Positions 1-9,679 of a stretch of 64,000 nucleotides of DNA are shown here, piece after piece. The position numbers and the translations under genes are program-made. The notes under the pieces were generated by a model. It had not been told where the DNA came from and did not search any database. It saw only the letters and a program-made list of their open reading frames with translations. Positions within the stretch are counted from its first letter, which is position 1. Each line of letters begins with the position of its first letter. Source of the DNA: Prinia subflava (taxonomy: Eukaryota; Chordata; Aves; Passeriformes; Cisticolidae); NCBI RefSeq assembly GCF_021018805.1, contig NC_086254.1:28333300-28397299 (forward strand), given 5' to 3'.

Positions 1-1190
1 TAAACAGCCTCAGAAGTGATAAATACACTTTAAGATGGGAAGTTTCATACAATCCCTCCTTAAGGGTGTCGAAGACACCAGTGGACTCTGCACCACCAAG
101 AAGACCAGCATGGGAACATGAGTGGAGTTATTCTTTGCAGAAACCAGTAAAATACAGAAGAAGTCAGAGGAAAATGTGAAACTAATATTTTGACAGTAAC
201 TTCTGCCCTGTCAAAGCTCCAGAAATACCTGGGAACTGAGAGGCTGTGTGGCAGCTACCCCCAGGCTGAGGAGCCTTTCATAGCTGCTGAAGGACAGCAA
301 AGCCAAACAAACCTGAAGTGTGAGCCACCTCAGCCTCCCTCCTGGCCTGCACAGCCAGGGAGCAAACAGCACCTGCACAGTCCATAACCCAAAAGGGGAT
401 TTGCTGAGGAAAGAAGAGTAACACACAGTGGTGTGTTCCCACCTCTGGAAGTCTGAAGTGTGGATTCTGCATGCTCAGCTCCCGTGGATGAGAAAGAGGA
501 GCAGCTATAAAGTGACAACAGGAGAAGCACTTTGTCATTAGGGAGAGGGCTCTAACAACTCAGCCATAGAGTTTAAAGATAGAAAAAGAAGCCCTTCCAT
601 TTAGAAACTCACACAAACTCACAAAGCAAAGGAAAGGGTGGGTCCTGTACCCCACTTTGCCATTAGAGTTCCACAGCTGACTTCCCCGCGGTAAGGCGAT
701 GCTTCCCCGCCTCTCCCTCCCCTTCACACGCCTCATTTCGTGTCTTCTGGGAAGCCCAGCCCAGCCCCGGCTCCAGCCTTTACTGTAAATCCTCCACTTC
801 CCCTTCCTCGCTCTGCTCCCAGGGGCAGAGGGTCCCTGTGCCCCCAGCCTTAGAGCTGGGGTCTGCAGCATCCATTGGAAAATAAACCCCCCCAGGGCTG
901 CACAAGGAGGGCTCTGCCCCTGGCCGGACAGCGAGGCAGAGATCGTTTTGCATCACACAGACTGACTGGGGGGTTCAGGAGTGTAACCTCACCTGTCCTC
1001 CCCAAGCCCTGATGCCAAACTGCGGTGGGATTTCAGGAGCGGAAAGGAGTTTCTGTTCCTGAGCTCTAAAGCTGTGTCATCCAGACTTTTCTGAGAGTAC
1101 TGCTGACTTAGGGAGCACTGCTCCCCCCAAAGCCCAAGAAGAGCAGCGTGTCCCATCCAGAGCCCCAAGTTTGGAGGCAGCACCCCAAAG
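1..1190. other. No gene recognised
   Basis: Mixed-composition single-copy DNA with no convincing exon, RNA gene or transposon. The open frames here are short and overlap on both strands. A tiny perfect inverted repeat, GGTGTC-GAA-GACACC, lies at 65-79 and is too small to interpret. GC content rises from about 660 onward, leading into the CpG-rich block that follows. Confidence 0.5.
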
Positions 1191-1290
1191 CCGAGCCTTC
1201 CCAGGGGGGTGGAGGGGGGGTTTAGTGCCGTCTGCTAAAATGGCAGCTGCTCTGACGCCGAGCTACGTCTTGCGAAGTCAGCCCTGCCCT

Positions 1291-1317
1291 CATCATCATC
1301 ATCATCATCATCATCAT
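1291..1317. repeat. (CAT)9 trinucleotide microsatellite
   Basis: Nine uninterrupted CAT units at the left edge of a CpG-rich patch. They read as a run of histidines on the plus strand and aspartates on the minus strand, which makes the overlapping open frames look protein-like. I see no support for a real gene here. Confidence 0.9.
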
Positions 1318-2210
1318 CTGACTGCCGGGAACTGCTCCGGCTCCAGGGGCTCTGCGGGACGGGGCGGGGGAGGCTCAGAACCGGGGCTCGGCCTGTCCCT
1401 GCCCGCCCCCAGCCCCCAGTTTGTGACCCCGGGTGGTTGGGGACAGTCCCGGCCTCCCTGGGCATTCACCGGCCGGGAGGCGCCCGTGCCCCCCTTCTCT
1501 CCCAACCCAGCCCGGGCCGTTCACGGCTCTCCAAAAACAAGAATGGGAAATGTCGGGGTGGCAGCTGTCCCGACCCGCTGGCTGCTGTCCCCCTGCTTCG
1601 TGTCCCCCCTGCCTAGGGGACGAGCAGGATTCTGGGGCCAAAGGGACAGAGTAGCTCAGACAGACAGGGAGTGGAGGTGTTGGAGGTGAGGGGAGAATGA
1701 GGGAAGTTTGGGGTCTTCAGGGAAGGAGGTTCTCGCCCACTTCCAGCCTAGAATTTGACAACAGGAGAGGAAGCACCTCGATCCCAAAGTCACCAACGCC
1801 ACCCTGGGCAGTGACCTTAAGTTCCATCCCGCAGCAGGACACCCCTCCAGCCGGGTCAAGCCCCAGGACGCCCAGGAGGAGGAGAGGGGTGCGAATTTCT
1901 GTCTCTGCGACAGCACAAGGTGCCCCCGCTGCCCCCTCACTGCCCGAGAGCTGCCACGGGACAGCGGTGACACCGCGGGGAGAGGGATGCCCGCTCCTCA
2001 CTTGGGACCCAGCAGGGCACAGGCGGCACTGCCAGCCCAGACCCCTCCTGGACGGGACCCCCGGGAAATCGCCAATCCCGATCGCGGCCACCCAGCCCGG
2101 GGGGCCGGGACAGCTCGGTGACAGCACCCGGGACAGAGCCGGAGCCGCCGCTGCGGACCCCAGCACCAGCGGGACACCGGGGACAGCTCCCGTCCGCCTT
2201 AGGGGAAGGG
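1315..2210. other. GC-rich, CpG-containing block
   Basis: Most of this span is GC-rich with many CpG dinucleotides, densest at about 1330-1480 and 1930-2200. Stop codons are rare in all frames as a consequence, giving a 286-residue plus frame (1697-2557) and a 167-residue minus frame (1717-2220) over the same DNA. Neither has a recognisable domain. It may be part of a CpG-island promoter for a transcript starting here or nearby. No TATA box or splice signal settles the direction. Confidence 0.5.
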
Positions 2211-2285
2211 AAAACCTCAACTTCCCAGAGTTTCCCTACTCTTTGTGCGGCTGGGATCCCACAGATCCACAATTACACTTGAAGG

Positions 2286-2380
2286 GAAAAAAACAAAACA
2301 ACAAAAAACAAAACAAAACAAAGAAAAAAAAAAACCAAGGGGAAAAGAAAGAGAAAGCAGAAAAAAAAAAGAGGAAAACC
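2286..2380. repeat. A-rich low-complexity tract
   Basis: Runs of A broken by single C or G bases, partly in the pattern AAAAC and then AAAG. It separates two GC-rich patches. It reads as poly-lysine in the plus frame. No CR1 or SINE body precedes it, so it is not obviously a retroposon tail. Confidence 0.85.
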
Positions 2381-2439
2381 AAGTTCTCCTTGTTCTTCTC
2401 GAGGCAGGTGAAGGAGGGGAGAGAAGGGGGGAGGGCAGC

Positions 2440-3190
2440 AGGTTTGAAAGAGCCGAAGGGGACAAGTTGTGCCCGGGTTTCCCGGCGGCAGCAGCCGGCG
2501 CTGGTTTGTGCTTTGCAACACGCGCCTGCTCCAATCTGCGCCGCTCGGGAACAATAAACAGGATCATACAAAGAAGTGGAAAGGCGGCATCTTTGCTTCT
2601 GGTTTCTATGACAGCATCAGAGAGAGACAAACCAACTATAAACTCTAATTCCTAGATTCCTCCTCCCCCCCCGCCCCAAACTCCCTTTTGTCTGCCATTA
2701 ATTAAAGTGGCCATATGGAAAAGGCTGATAATAACAGCAGATGAGCCAACGAGAGAGAGGGAAAGGGAAAGAAAGAAAGAAAAAAAAGAATAACTAAAAG
2801 TAGCGGCAGGGCGACGGCGAGGATTTAGCCGGAGCTTTTCGCACTTGTTTTCAGCGGCTGCTCGAAGCGAGGGGGCTCAACAATAGCGGGAGGGGAGCGG
2901 CTGCCCCCGCACTGCTGCCCGGCCGGATCGAGGGGGGCAGCGGGCAGCCTGCCCCCTTCCCCTGCCCAGCTCCGGGGAGCCTGGCGTGCCCCAAGCCTCC
3001 CGGCCCGAGAGAGCTGATCCCCACAACCTGCCCCTTTGTGCAGGGGAGCCTCCGACTCCCCTTTGGGGCCGCCTCCCCCGGGAGGGTCGGTCCTACCCGC
3101 CGGCAAAGTGCACCCCAAACTCAGCCCAGCCAGCCGGGGCGATGGCAGCGCAAGCACATCCTCAGGCAGCAGCCCCCTGCCCTGGCTCCC
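2440..3190. other. CpG-rich patch with embedded AT-rich motif blocks
   Basis: CpG-rich DNA at about 2460-2550 and 2805-3140 flanks an AT-richer part. That part (about 2555-2760) holds ACAATAAACAGG, TTAATTAA (2699-2706 region), the E-box CATATG and a GAAA-rich run (2757-2790). CpG islands around TAAT and SOX-like motifs are typical of promoters or enhancers of developmental regulators. I cannot name the gene and see no coding exon. Confidence 0.4.
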
Positions 3191-3194
3191 TCTC

Positions 3195-3420
3195 TAAATA
3201 AGCCACGGAACAACCACCACAACAAACTTTGCTAAAATTGATAAAGAGATTAGCCAAGCAAAGCCTCTTCCGAGCAAGCTAAAAATAAGAACACGCAGAT
3301 TTCTGTCGTGGTCAACGTACAGAGAGAAATCCACAAACATGGCACACTTCCCTTGTGCTTCTCTGCTATAAATAGAGAACTCTAAAGTAGGCAATAATCG
3401 GAAAGAAGAGGGGGGGAGGA
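3195..3420. promoter_or_regulatory. Candidate regulatory element with TATA/MEF2-type motif
   Basis: An AT-rich block between two CpG-rich patches. It contains CTATAAATAG at 3366-3375, which fits both the MEF2 consensus (YTAWWWWTAR) and a TATA box, and GATAAAGAGATTAG and CTAAAAATA-type strings upstream. The block is free of simple repeats and lies immediately before a dense CpG patch. Function is inferred from motifs alone. If it is a TATA box, transcription would start on the plus strand about 30 bases downstream. Confidence 0.35.
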
Positions 3421-3454
3421 AGAGGGGAAAAAAAAGGAGAAAAAAGAAAAGTCT

Positions 3455-3790
3455 GGCAGTGGCAGGAGGGAGCAGCCGCCAGCCCTCCGCACCCGCGTCC
3501 CCGGGCGAGGGGGCCCGCGGAGCTCCCCAACGCCCCCGGAGTGCGGAGCTGCGGACTTGGGCTGGAGTTTTGGCAGGAAGGGGCCTGGGGGTGAGGGGAG
3601 CGCGGTGAGGGACGCGTGGAGCCCGGTCCCGCCCGGCCGTCAGCACCTCCGAGAGCTCCGCGGCCGCGGGGCCGCCGCCGCCGGCGCAAACTCCTCCCGG
3701 CGCCCGGGAGCGTCTTCTGCTAACACCTCCCTCCGGATAAACATCCACCGATCTCGCGGTTCACAAACCCGGCAAGCATCCTCTTCCAGA
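3455..3790. other. Dense CpG island
   Basis: One of the two densest CpG stretches in the window, including a GCGGCCGC octanucleotide at 3660-3667 followed by a run of GCC/CCG units. A 184-residue open frame on the minus strand (3194-3748) runs through it but leaves the GC-rich DNA into AT-rich non-coding DNA and ends in a low-complexity hydrophobic tail. I read it as a chance frame. The island is a good candidate for a promoter or a Polycomb-type CpG island. Confidence 0.6.
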
Positions 3791-4151
3791 AATATTCAGA
3801 AAGTTTCCCGGTTGAATGCGACGTTGTGGATTTGGTTTTGTTTGGTTTTTGGTTTTGTTTTGGTTTTTTTTTAATAAATCTCCTCCTTTCTCATCTTATT
3901 CAACCTCTTTCCAGTCAGAAGCATAACATGTCCACTACCGTCTCGCAGCCGGCGAGAGAGCGAGCGAGCAAAGATGGACCTAGGAGCATGATGATCATCA
4001 TAAAAATCCCCTCGGTTCTCCAGTGCAATTTTCAAAACAACAACCCAGCCTTCGTGCTGTAAAGGCGAAACGCCTGCGTCTGTTTACATCAACTGTGTGC
4101 TCCGAAAGCCTTTCCCCTCTGTCTCAATCCAAGGGAGGGGAGGGGAGGTTG

Positions 4152-4185
<34 letters not shown>
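4152..4185. repeat. (A)34 homopolymer with A-rich flank
   Basis: An uninterrupted run of 34 A, followed by more A-rich sequence up to about 4214. No retroposon body lies to its left, where a GGGAGGGGAGGGGAGG run occurs instead. A homopolymer this long is likely to vary in length and to be error-prone in assemblies. Confidence 0.9.
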
Positions 4186-4189
<4 letters not shown>

Positions 4190-4239
4190 GAAAAAAAAAG
4201 GAAAAGAAAAAAAATCCAGCATTATCTGCCTTTGTCAGC

Positions 4240-4335
4240 GAAAGAACATAATATTGACTTACCTTTCCCCACAGCTATTGTCTGCCCCTTTACAAAATGA
4301 CATCACGGAAACCAATCATGAAATTTGCATGGGGG
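4240..4335 (-). promoter_or_regulatory. Possible minus-strand promoter with exon-1 splice donor
   Basis: Read on the minus strand, the order is a perfect octamer ATGCAAAT (4323-4330), ATTGG, the reverse of CCAAT (4312-4316), a one-mismatch CRE TGATGTCA (4298-4305), and about 35 bases later GAAAG|GTAAGT, a full-consensus 5' splice site (about 4257-4266). Octamer plus CCAAT plus CRE spacing is promoter-like, and the donor would end a short non-coding first exon. Each element is seen directly. Their working together is inference, and no TATA box or downstream acceptor was identified. Confidence 0.3.
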
Positions 4336-4419
4336 AGGTTGTGGGGGGAGAGTTCTTGGAGGGCAGCCCACTTCCCTACACCAGTAACACGCGTGTAAGA
4401 CGGGTTGTTGGTTTCAATT

Positions 4420-4650
4420 AAATATCTGATACTCCTTAGTGTGTGAACTCTTAAGCCTGCTAAAGGCAATGTCTCATTTACTTAATGACCGCTCTCATTA
4501 ATGGAAATGGCACAGAGGGGGCTTGCTGCGCCTTTCCTTTGTAAATACACTACCCATGAACCCTTGGGGTTGCAATATATCTGTTTACTCTCCGAGGTGA
4601 AATAAATTTACAGTATAGCATCAAAGAGAGCGAGCGAGAGAGATGGAGCG
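4420..4650. promoter_or_regulatory. Candidate conserved regulatory block
   Basis: AT-rich single-copy DNA containing CAATTAAAT, CATTTACTTAATGACC, CTCATTAATGG and a GAGCGAGCGAGAGAG run at its right end. TAAT cores recur at short intervals, as in homeodomain-bound enhancers. It sits between the possible promoter near 4.3 kb and the CpG patch at 4.66 kb. The call rests on motif density and lack of repeats only. Confidence 0.35.
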
Positions 4651-4654
4651 GCTG

Positions 4655-4885
4655 CCTTGAGTGCACCGAGAGTTGGGGCTCTCCCAGCCCCGCCGGCCCC
4701 TCTCTCCCGGCGCTCCCCCCTCCCCAGGACCCAGCAGAAGGTGAATGATTTTACCCGAGCTGATTCATAATTAATATGCACGAGGCTCGGGGCTCCTCTG
4801 ACAGCAGCAACACAAAAGGACGGGCGAGCGCGACGAGCGCCGTTCCGCGTCCCCCCCGCGCATCCCGGCGTGTGGTACGGCCCAA
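4655..4885. other. CpG-rich patch around an AT-rich core
   Basis: CpG-rich at about 4660-4720 and 4800-4875, with GATTCATAATTAATATGCACG in between (4761-4781 region). The arrangement of a short TAAT-rich core inside CpG-rich DNA is unusual enough to suggest a regulatory element. No exon recognised. Confidence 0.4.
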
Positions 4886-4889
4886 TAAT

Positions 4890-5110
4890 TCCTAATAGCA
4901 GCAAGCAGCGAGTGACAGATGCCCTGGGTTAGCACAGCTCCAGCGAAAGTACTTTACAATATTTATTGGTGGTTAGGAAGATGACCTATCACCATAAAGA
5001 ACAGACTGGGAAATTTATCGCCTCTATGAACCTGGAAGTATTGCATATTAGCTGATATACATATTCAAAAGACGGTGGTTAAAAGGTGTATAAATATTTT
5101 AATTTTTTTT
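4890..5110. promoter_or_regulatory. Candidate conserved regulatory block
   Basis: AT-rich, repeat-free DNA with TTTACAATATTTATTGG, TATTGCATATTAGC and TATAAATATTT strings. It contains forkhead-like (TATTTATTG) and POU-like (TTGCATATTA) motifs. It ends in a poly-T run at about 5100-5111. No open frame of interest. Regulatory function is inferred. Confidence 0.35.
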
Positions 5111-5500
5111 TTCTTCCCCTTAGGAGAAAAAAAAATAAATAAGGAAAAAAGATGCGGTGTGTTCCCAGCGGAATACAACACCTCACCCCGGGGAAGGTGG
5201 TTTACATTTTACATTATGGATGTTGGGGTGGGAAGGACAACATTAGGAAAAGTCTTAAAAGCAAACGGTAACTAAAACTGTTCAGTGGTTGTTTCTAAGT
5301 GAGAAAAGTGCGTGTTCTTGCATTATGCATCTTATGCTCCCAGAAAGAGTCACACTTTCCAGGAGTTAGCATTGTCTTTCCTTGAAAATGTTTGTTTGGT
5401 GGCATCCAGCCACCCTGGGGGAAGAAAGTCCTCACCGAGCGGGAGGGAGGGAGGCTGAGGGAGAGACCCCGGCACAGTGAGGCAGGAAGGGCACCAGCAC

Positions 5501-5610
5501 ATCCCATCCCATCCCATCCCATCCCATCCCATCCCATCCCATCCCATCCCATCCCATCCCATCCCATCCCATCCCATCCCATCCCATCCCATCCCATCCC
5601 ATCCCATCCC
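5501..5610. repeat. (ATCCC)22 pentanucleotide microsatellite
   Basis: Twenty-two perfect units, 110 bases. On the minus strand it is (GGGAT)22, that is G-tracts of three separated by two-base loops, which fits the canonical four-tract G-quadruplex pattern many times over. It creates long repetitive open frames on both strands (MGWDG and PSHPI repeats) that are not genes. The lack of interruptions suggests recent expansion, so length variation is likely. Confidence 0.97.
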
Positions 5611-5614
5611 TGCC

Positions 5615-6820
5615 AGGCGGGAGCATTAGCACTTGGACTGCAACTTTTCGGAAACAGGGAGGGAAAACACAGCCAGGCTGCAGCCCCAAGGGTTGGGGAG
5701 AGGGGAGGGGGGAGTGACACTTTTCTACCCAGCGCTTTTCCCTGCACCCTCGTGCCATCCCCAGCACCACCAAGACAATTAAGGCTCTCCTGTCATCTTA
5801 ATGAAGATTTCCAAAAAGATGCGGGAGCTCACAAATGGACAGAAACCCCAGGAGTCCTCAGAGAGCTGAGGCAGAATCTGGCAGGGAAAGCTGAATCCTG
5901 CTGAGGATGCACTCTCCTGTGGGAAACTCCAGCTCCAGTGCTGCAGGGGCCTCAGGCTCTTCTCCAGCTCGCCCCCACCCTGGGAGGGTCGGGACCAGGC
6001 AGGAGTGGGAAAAGCCTCTCAGAGTGCTCAAAACCTGGCAAACTGGGCTTGGATGGGTGCTGCCGGCAGCTCCATGTCCCTCACAGACCATTGCAGGACA
6101 CATGGCAAGAAAGAGGGGTTCCATTTCCCATCTGAGGAATTTTATTGAGGAGAGGGTGGCAGAAATACTAATTTTAAACTGTTTTAAACTCCAAAGGCTG
6201 CTTTGGAGGTTGTTAGGATGCCCATTTCCATGGCTTGCCAGCCTGGTGTGCTCCTAAACCATTAACATAAAAGAGATATTCAGCAGAGAGTACTCCTGAA
6301 AAGCTGTTTTCTATCTCCTTTGGACACACCACGAAGACAGGGATATTTTACATCCTAAACCTTTGGCATTCAGAAATTCTATTAAACTCTTATCTGCAGG
6401 CAGCAGGCCTGGTGCTACACTGCATCTCCATTGTTCTGCACCCGCGATAGAATCAAAGGGAGGGCTGGGTGGACTCGGCTCCCCTCCGCTCACAATGCTG
6501 CCTGCTCCTCTCCACCGCTGTTTCATTTAGAGCCCTAATGCTAAAACTTGAGAAACAAAAGCACAATAGATTCGGCTGGGAGGCAGCAGGGAAGTGTGTT
6601 TACTTGCGTGTGCTCCCCCATAAACTGGAGCACACGCAGCCTGCATGGATATGAGCACACACATGTGCCTCTCCGAGCGTTAAGAGACGGATTTTATTAC
6701 TGCTGCTGTTGCATTTATTAACACGCCACGCACCTACGAGCCCTAAGGCAGCTGACAGCTCTGATACCACCCGGCTGAGCTCTGGGCTGCCAGAGGGTGT
6801 TTGGCTTTTCTTTGTTCCCA
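5615..6820. other. No gene recognised
   Basis: Single-copy DNA of mixed composition. The part from about 6500 to 6760 is richer in TAAT and ATTTATTAAC type strings and could be a minor regulatory element. The remainder shows nothing I can name. No interspersed repeat was recognised. Confidence 0.4.
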
Positions 6821-6829
6821 AACTCGCCA

Positions 6830-7360
6830 GACTTCCCTCTGCTCTCCTCCCAAAATGCTGCAAAGAAGCGGCGCCTTCCCCGGAGTTTCGCACTGCTACC
6901 AACTTCACCAGCGGCAGGAATTCCCACCTCGCAGCCCCCAAATCCCTTCCCACCCACAGGAAATCCCCGTCTCAGGCCTAAAGCCCCCCACCCCACGCTG
7001 GAGGAGCCCTCGGGGGAACGCGAGGCCACGCGTGGGCTCGGGGCGGCAGCGGGTCAGCACCACGGACAGCTCCGCCCGCTCCCTCCGGCGCAGTTTCGCC
7101 CTTTTGAAGCATTTTCCAGCCATTTTAAAAAAGTATTTCTCCCACACGCACTCCCTAAACCTCTCCAGAGTCACTCCACCGCTGTTTGCAGGGAGGAGAT
7201 AATTATCGTGCGTTTTCAGGTCTCAAAGAGCCGTCGCTTCCCTGAAGGGAGCCGTGCAGCTGAGAGGTCTGAAATGAATGTTCACGTATTTTCACCTTCA
7301 GGGGGTTTAAAACGGGGGCTCAGAGAGTCCCTGCCCGCAGGGCGCTTGCAGAGCTGAACC
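6830..7360. other. GC-rich block with moderate CpG
   Basis: CpG frequency is raised at about 7005-7100, with open frames on both strands up to 186 residues (6797-7357 plus). None has a recognisable domain, and the overlapping frames argue that the openness comes from base composition. It lies directly left of the candidate enhancer at 7.43-8.1 kb. Confidence 0.4.
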
Positions 7361-7429
7361 CAGAGAGGATTTTTTAAAGCAGATTCCCTTCACACCCCTC
7401 CCCTGCTCTCTGTGCCATTTTTTTCTCCC

Positions 7430-8100
7430 TCGTGTTTTCAGATCAAGCTCTTCAAGTTTGAAATTATTTAAAATAAAACTCCATTTGCTTGTGTAAACAC
7501 AGCCATAAACCCACCGCACTGTGTTCCATTGGCTTCTTTGAGCCTGTTTCAAAGAAAATTAGATCTCAAACTTTACGCATTTGTAATTGGCACCAACTTC
7601 TCCGGTTACCAGCTGGGGGTGAAAGATTTTTTTTTTCCTTGTTTCTTTCTGAAAGCTTCTATGCAGATGGGCTGGCTGCCTTAATGCCTCAGACTACAAT
7701 TAGTGCTGTTGTATGCCGAATAGAAATGGCCAGCATTAATATTGTATATGGAACAGCTGAAGGGTTGCGAAGAAACCTGCCCACTACAGGCCCCTGGCAG
7801 ATGGAACAACATGCACAGGCACAAAAAAACTTTTAATAACCCTTTGCTCGCTCTCCAGCTCGCCCCTGCGCTCCGATTTGGGCGGGTCCTTCCCGAAGAG
7901 GCATTGCCTTTGTCTAAGCCAAATCTAGAGCTCTTTTCTCCCTCAAGAACAACAATTGGAGCAATCACCATCTTTTGCAAAAGGCACCTCGCATTATCCC
8001 AAAACTTCCTCCTTTGTGCCTCGGTTAATGCAGGCGCTGAAACGCACACCCAGCTGAACGGGCACGAACTAACTTTTTATTTAATAACATCGCCCTCGCC
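7430..8100. promoter_or_regulatory. Strong candidate developmental enhancer or conserved non-coding element
   Basis: About 670 bases of repeat-free sequence holding TAATTG (7584-7589), CAATTAG (7698-7704), ATTAATATTGTATATGG (7735-7751 region), CAATTG (7953-7958), GTTAATGC and several AATAA/TTTATT strings. It is flanked by CpG-rich patches on both sides (6.83-7.36 and 8.25-8.96 kb). Open frames on both strands are short and lack domains. I infer a homeodomain-responsive element. Cross-species alignment would decide. Confidence 0.45.
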
Positions 8101-8249
8101 CCTTTATTATCCAGCAATGTGCAAGAGGGGTGGAAAAAGAGTCCAGAAAGCCGAACCAAACCAACCACCACCACTCTCTCGCCCAGCAGAACTGCGAGCA
8201 GAAGCCGCAGAAAACAGGATTTTCTCCTCTCCCTCCCTCCCCTTCGCTC

Positions 8250-8960
8250 CTCGTCCTTTGTAATTAGGTGAAACCGCGGCAGCGGGGACAAAGCCCCGCC
8301 GGTGTCTCGGAGCAGCAGCGCCGGGGGCCGCGCAGCCCCCGCACCTGAGCCCGGAGCGCAGCGAGGAGGGGCGGGGTGGCACCGGCACCTCGCTCGCGAA
8401 ACGCTAACAGGGAGATTGCACCCCCCGAAATACCCTCGGGAACCTCCTTTTAACCCCTAACTGGGGGGAAATACCATAAAACAAGGACAGTTTGCGGGTC
8501 CGTATTCCCCCGCCCCCGGCGACCGAGCCTCTTTGGCAAGGCGTGACTTAGGCAGAATTGAGAAACTCAAGTGTTTTAGGGGAGAAACGAGGGAGACACA
8601 CTAAGGAATATCCTCCCTACACTCCCACCGCAACCCCCGCATCCGCCGGCGAACGGCTACGAACCGAGGAAAGTCCCGCAGAGCTTCATCCTTGCCGGGT
8701 GGCGGTGGCTGCCTGGCCCGGGGTGGCGGGGGGAGCGGGCGCGGAGCCGCCCGGGGTTACTCCATCATCCCTGGGAAAAGTTCCCGTCCGGAGCAAAAAC
8801 TTATGGGCTGCGGCGGCCAATGGGGCCGCGCCGCAAAATCCTCGCAGCGCACTCGGCGGCCAATCCGGTCCCCCCCGCCCCGGGGATCGCAGCCCCCTCC
8901 CGGCCCCCCTTCCGGGCTGGCAGCGGGGGGAGCAGGGGAAGGGGACCCGTCCTCCCCAGC
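8250..8960. other. Long CpG island with paired CCAAT boxes
   Basis: The longest CpG-dense stretch in the window. The 11-base string CGGCGGCCAAT occurs twice, at 8811-8821 and 8854-8864, placing two NF-Y-type CCAAT boxes 43 bases apart in the same orientation. An inverted repeat GGGAA-AAG-TTCCC lies at 8773-8785. CpG island plus paired CCAAT is the usual form of a TATA-less promoter. Direction, transcript and product are unknown. A 186-residue plus frame (8558-9118) runs out into a CR1 copy and is not a gene. Confidence 0.55.
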
Positions 8961-9086
8961 GGGCGGGGGCTCCGTGCATCCCTCCTGCCGCTGATGAGGG
9001 GAGAGGAGAAGTGACAGCACATCCCAGTGCAGGGGGTGGTGGGGCAGACACACAACCCCGGGTGGAGCATCCCCAGAGAACCCAGG

Positions 9087-9255
9087 CATGGAATGGTTTG
9101 GGTTGGAAGGGATGTTAAAGATAATCTCATTCCAGCCCCTGCCACAGGCAGGGACACCTTCCATCATCCCAGGTTGTTCTGAGCTCTGTCCACCCTGACC
9201 TTGGACACTTCCAGGGATGGGGCAGCCACAGCTTCTCTGGACAGCCTGTGCTCAC
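9087..9255 (-). mobile_element. CR1 LINE, 3' end fragment, minus orientation
   Basis: The sequence reads as the reverse complement of a CR1 3' end, starting with GGAATGGTTTGGGTTGGAAG and continuing through the part that encodes the ORF2 C-terminus (minus-strand string RAQNNLG). Only about 170 bases remain, which is the normal 5' truncation of CR1. Diverged and not mobile. Confidence 0.85.
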
Positions 9256-9628
9256 CTGAGCCCCCAGCTGACCCTGTGGACAGGGACAGAGGCCACTGCC
9301 CTGAGGGCAGTCCACAGGCTGGCAGGGCTCTGGACAGCCCAGTCACTGCACTCTCACATGCCCAAAACAATTTAGAAATGCAGGAGTCTAATGATGGTCA
9401 CATCCAGCTTGTTGGATGCTTTGGTCGAGTCCAGGGTGTACTGGGGAAGGGAAAGGGGGAATTGGTTCTGAGAGAGATCCAAAATGGAAGAGGATGTCCC
9501 CCTGCCTCAAAGGACAGATGGCAACATTGGACTGAACTGATCCCAGCTGGAGAAAACTGGATACAGGCCAGCAAGCAATACTCTCATTGGCCTCCCAGAT
9601 GGAAAAGCAGGGAAATAGTTACCAGGAA

Positions 9629-9670
9629 ATAATAACAATAATAACAATAACAGTAATAATAATAATAATA
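9629..9670. repeat. Imperfect (AAT)n microsatellite
   Basis: AAT units interrupted by AAC and AGT variants, 42 bases, the cleanest part being the last five units. The interruptions suggest an old array. Confidence 0.85.
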
Positions 9671-9679
9671 CTACAACTA

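Noticed and set aside
1171..1689. 172-residue plus frame with nine consecutive histidines
   Set aside because: The histidines come from the (CAT)9 microsatellite, and the rest is compositionally biased with antisense shadows.
1697..2557. 286-residue plus-strand open frame, the longest in the window
   Set aside because: It crosses GC-rich stop-poor DNA and an A-rich lysine-coding tract, has no recognisable domain, and overlaps a 167-residue frame on the other strand.
2713..2720. CCATATGG as an SRF CArG box
   Set aside because: The A/T core has four bases where CArG needs six. It only contains the E-box CATATG.
3194..3748. 184-residue minus frame through the CpG island
   Set aside because: The frame is open because of GC-richness and ends in non-coding AT-rich DNA. 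No domain, signal peptide or splice context is convincing.
5295..5904. Repetitive frames on both strands (MGWDG and PSHPI repeats)
   Set aside because: They are translations of the (ATCCC)22 microsatellite.
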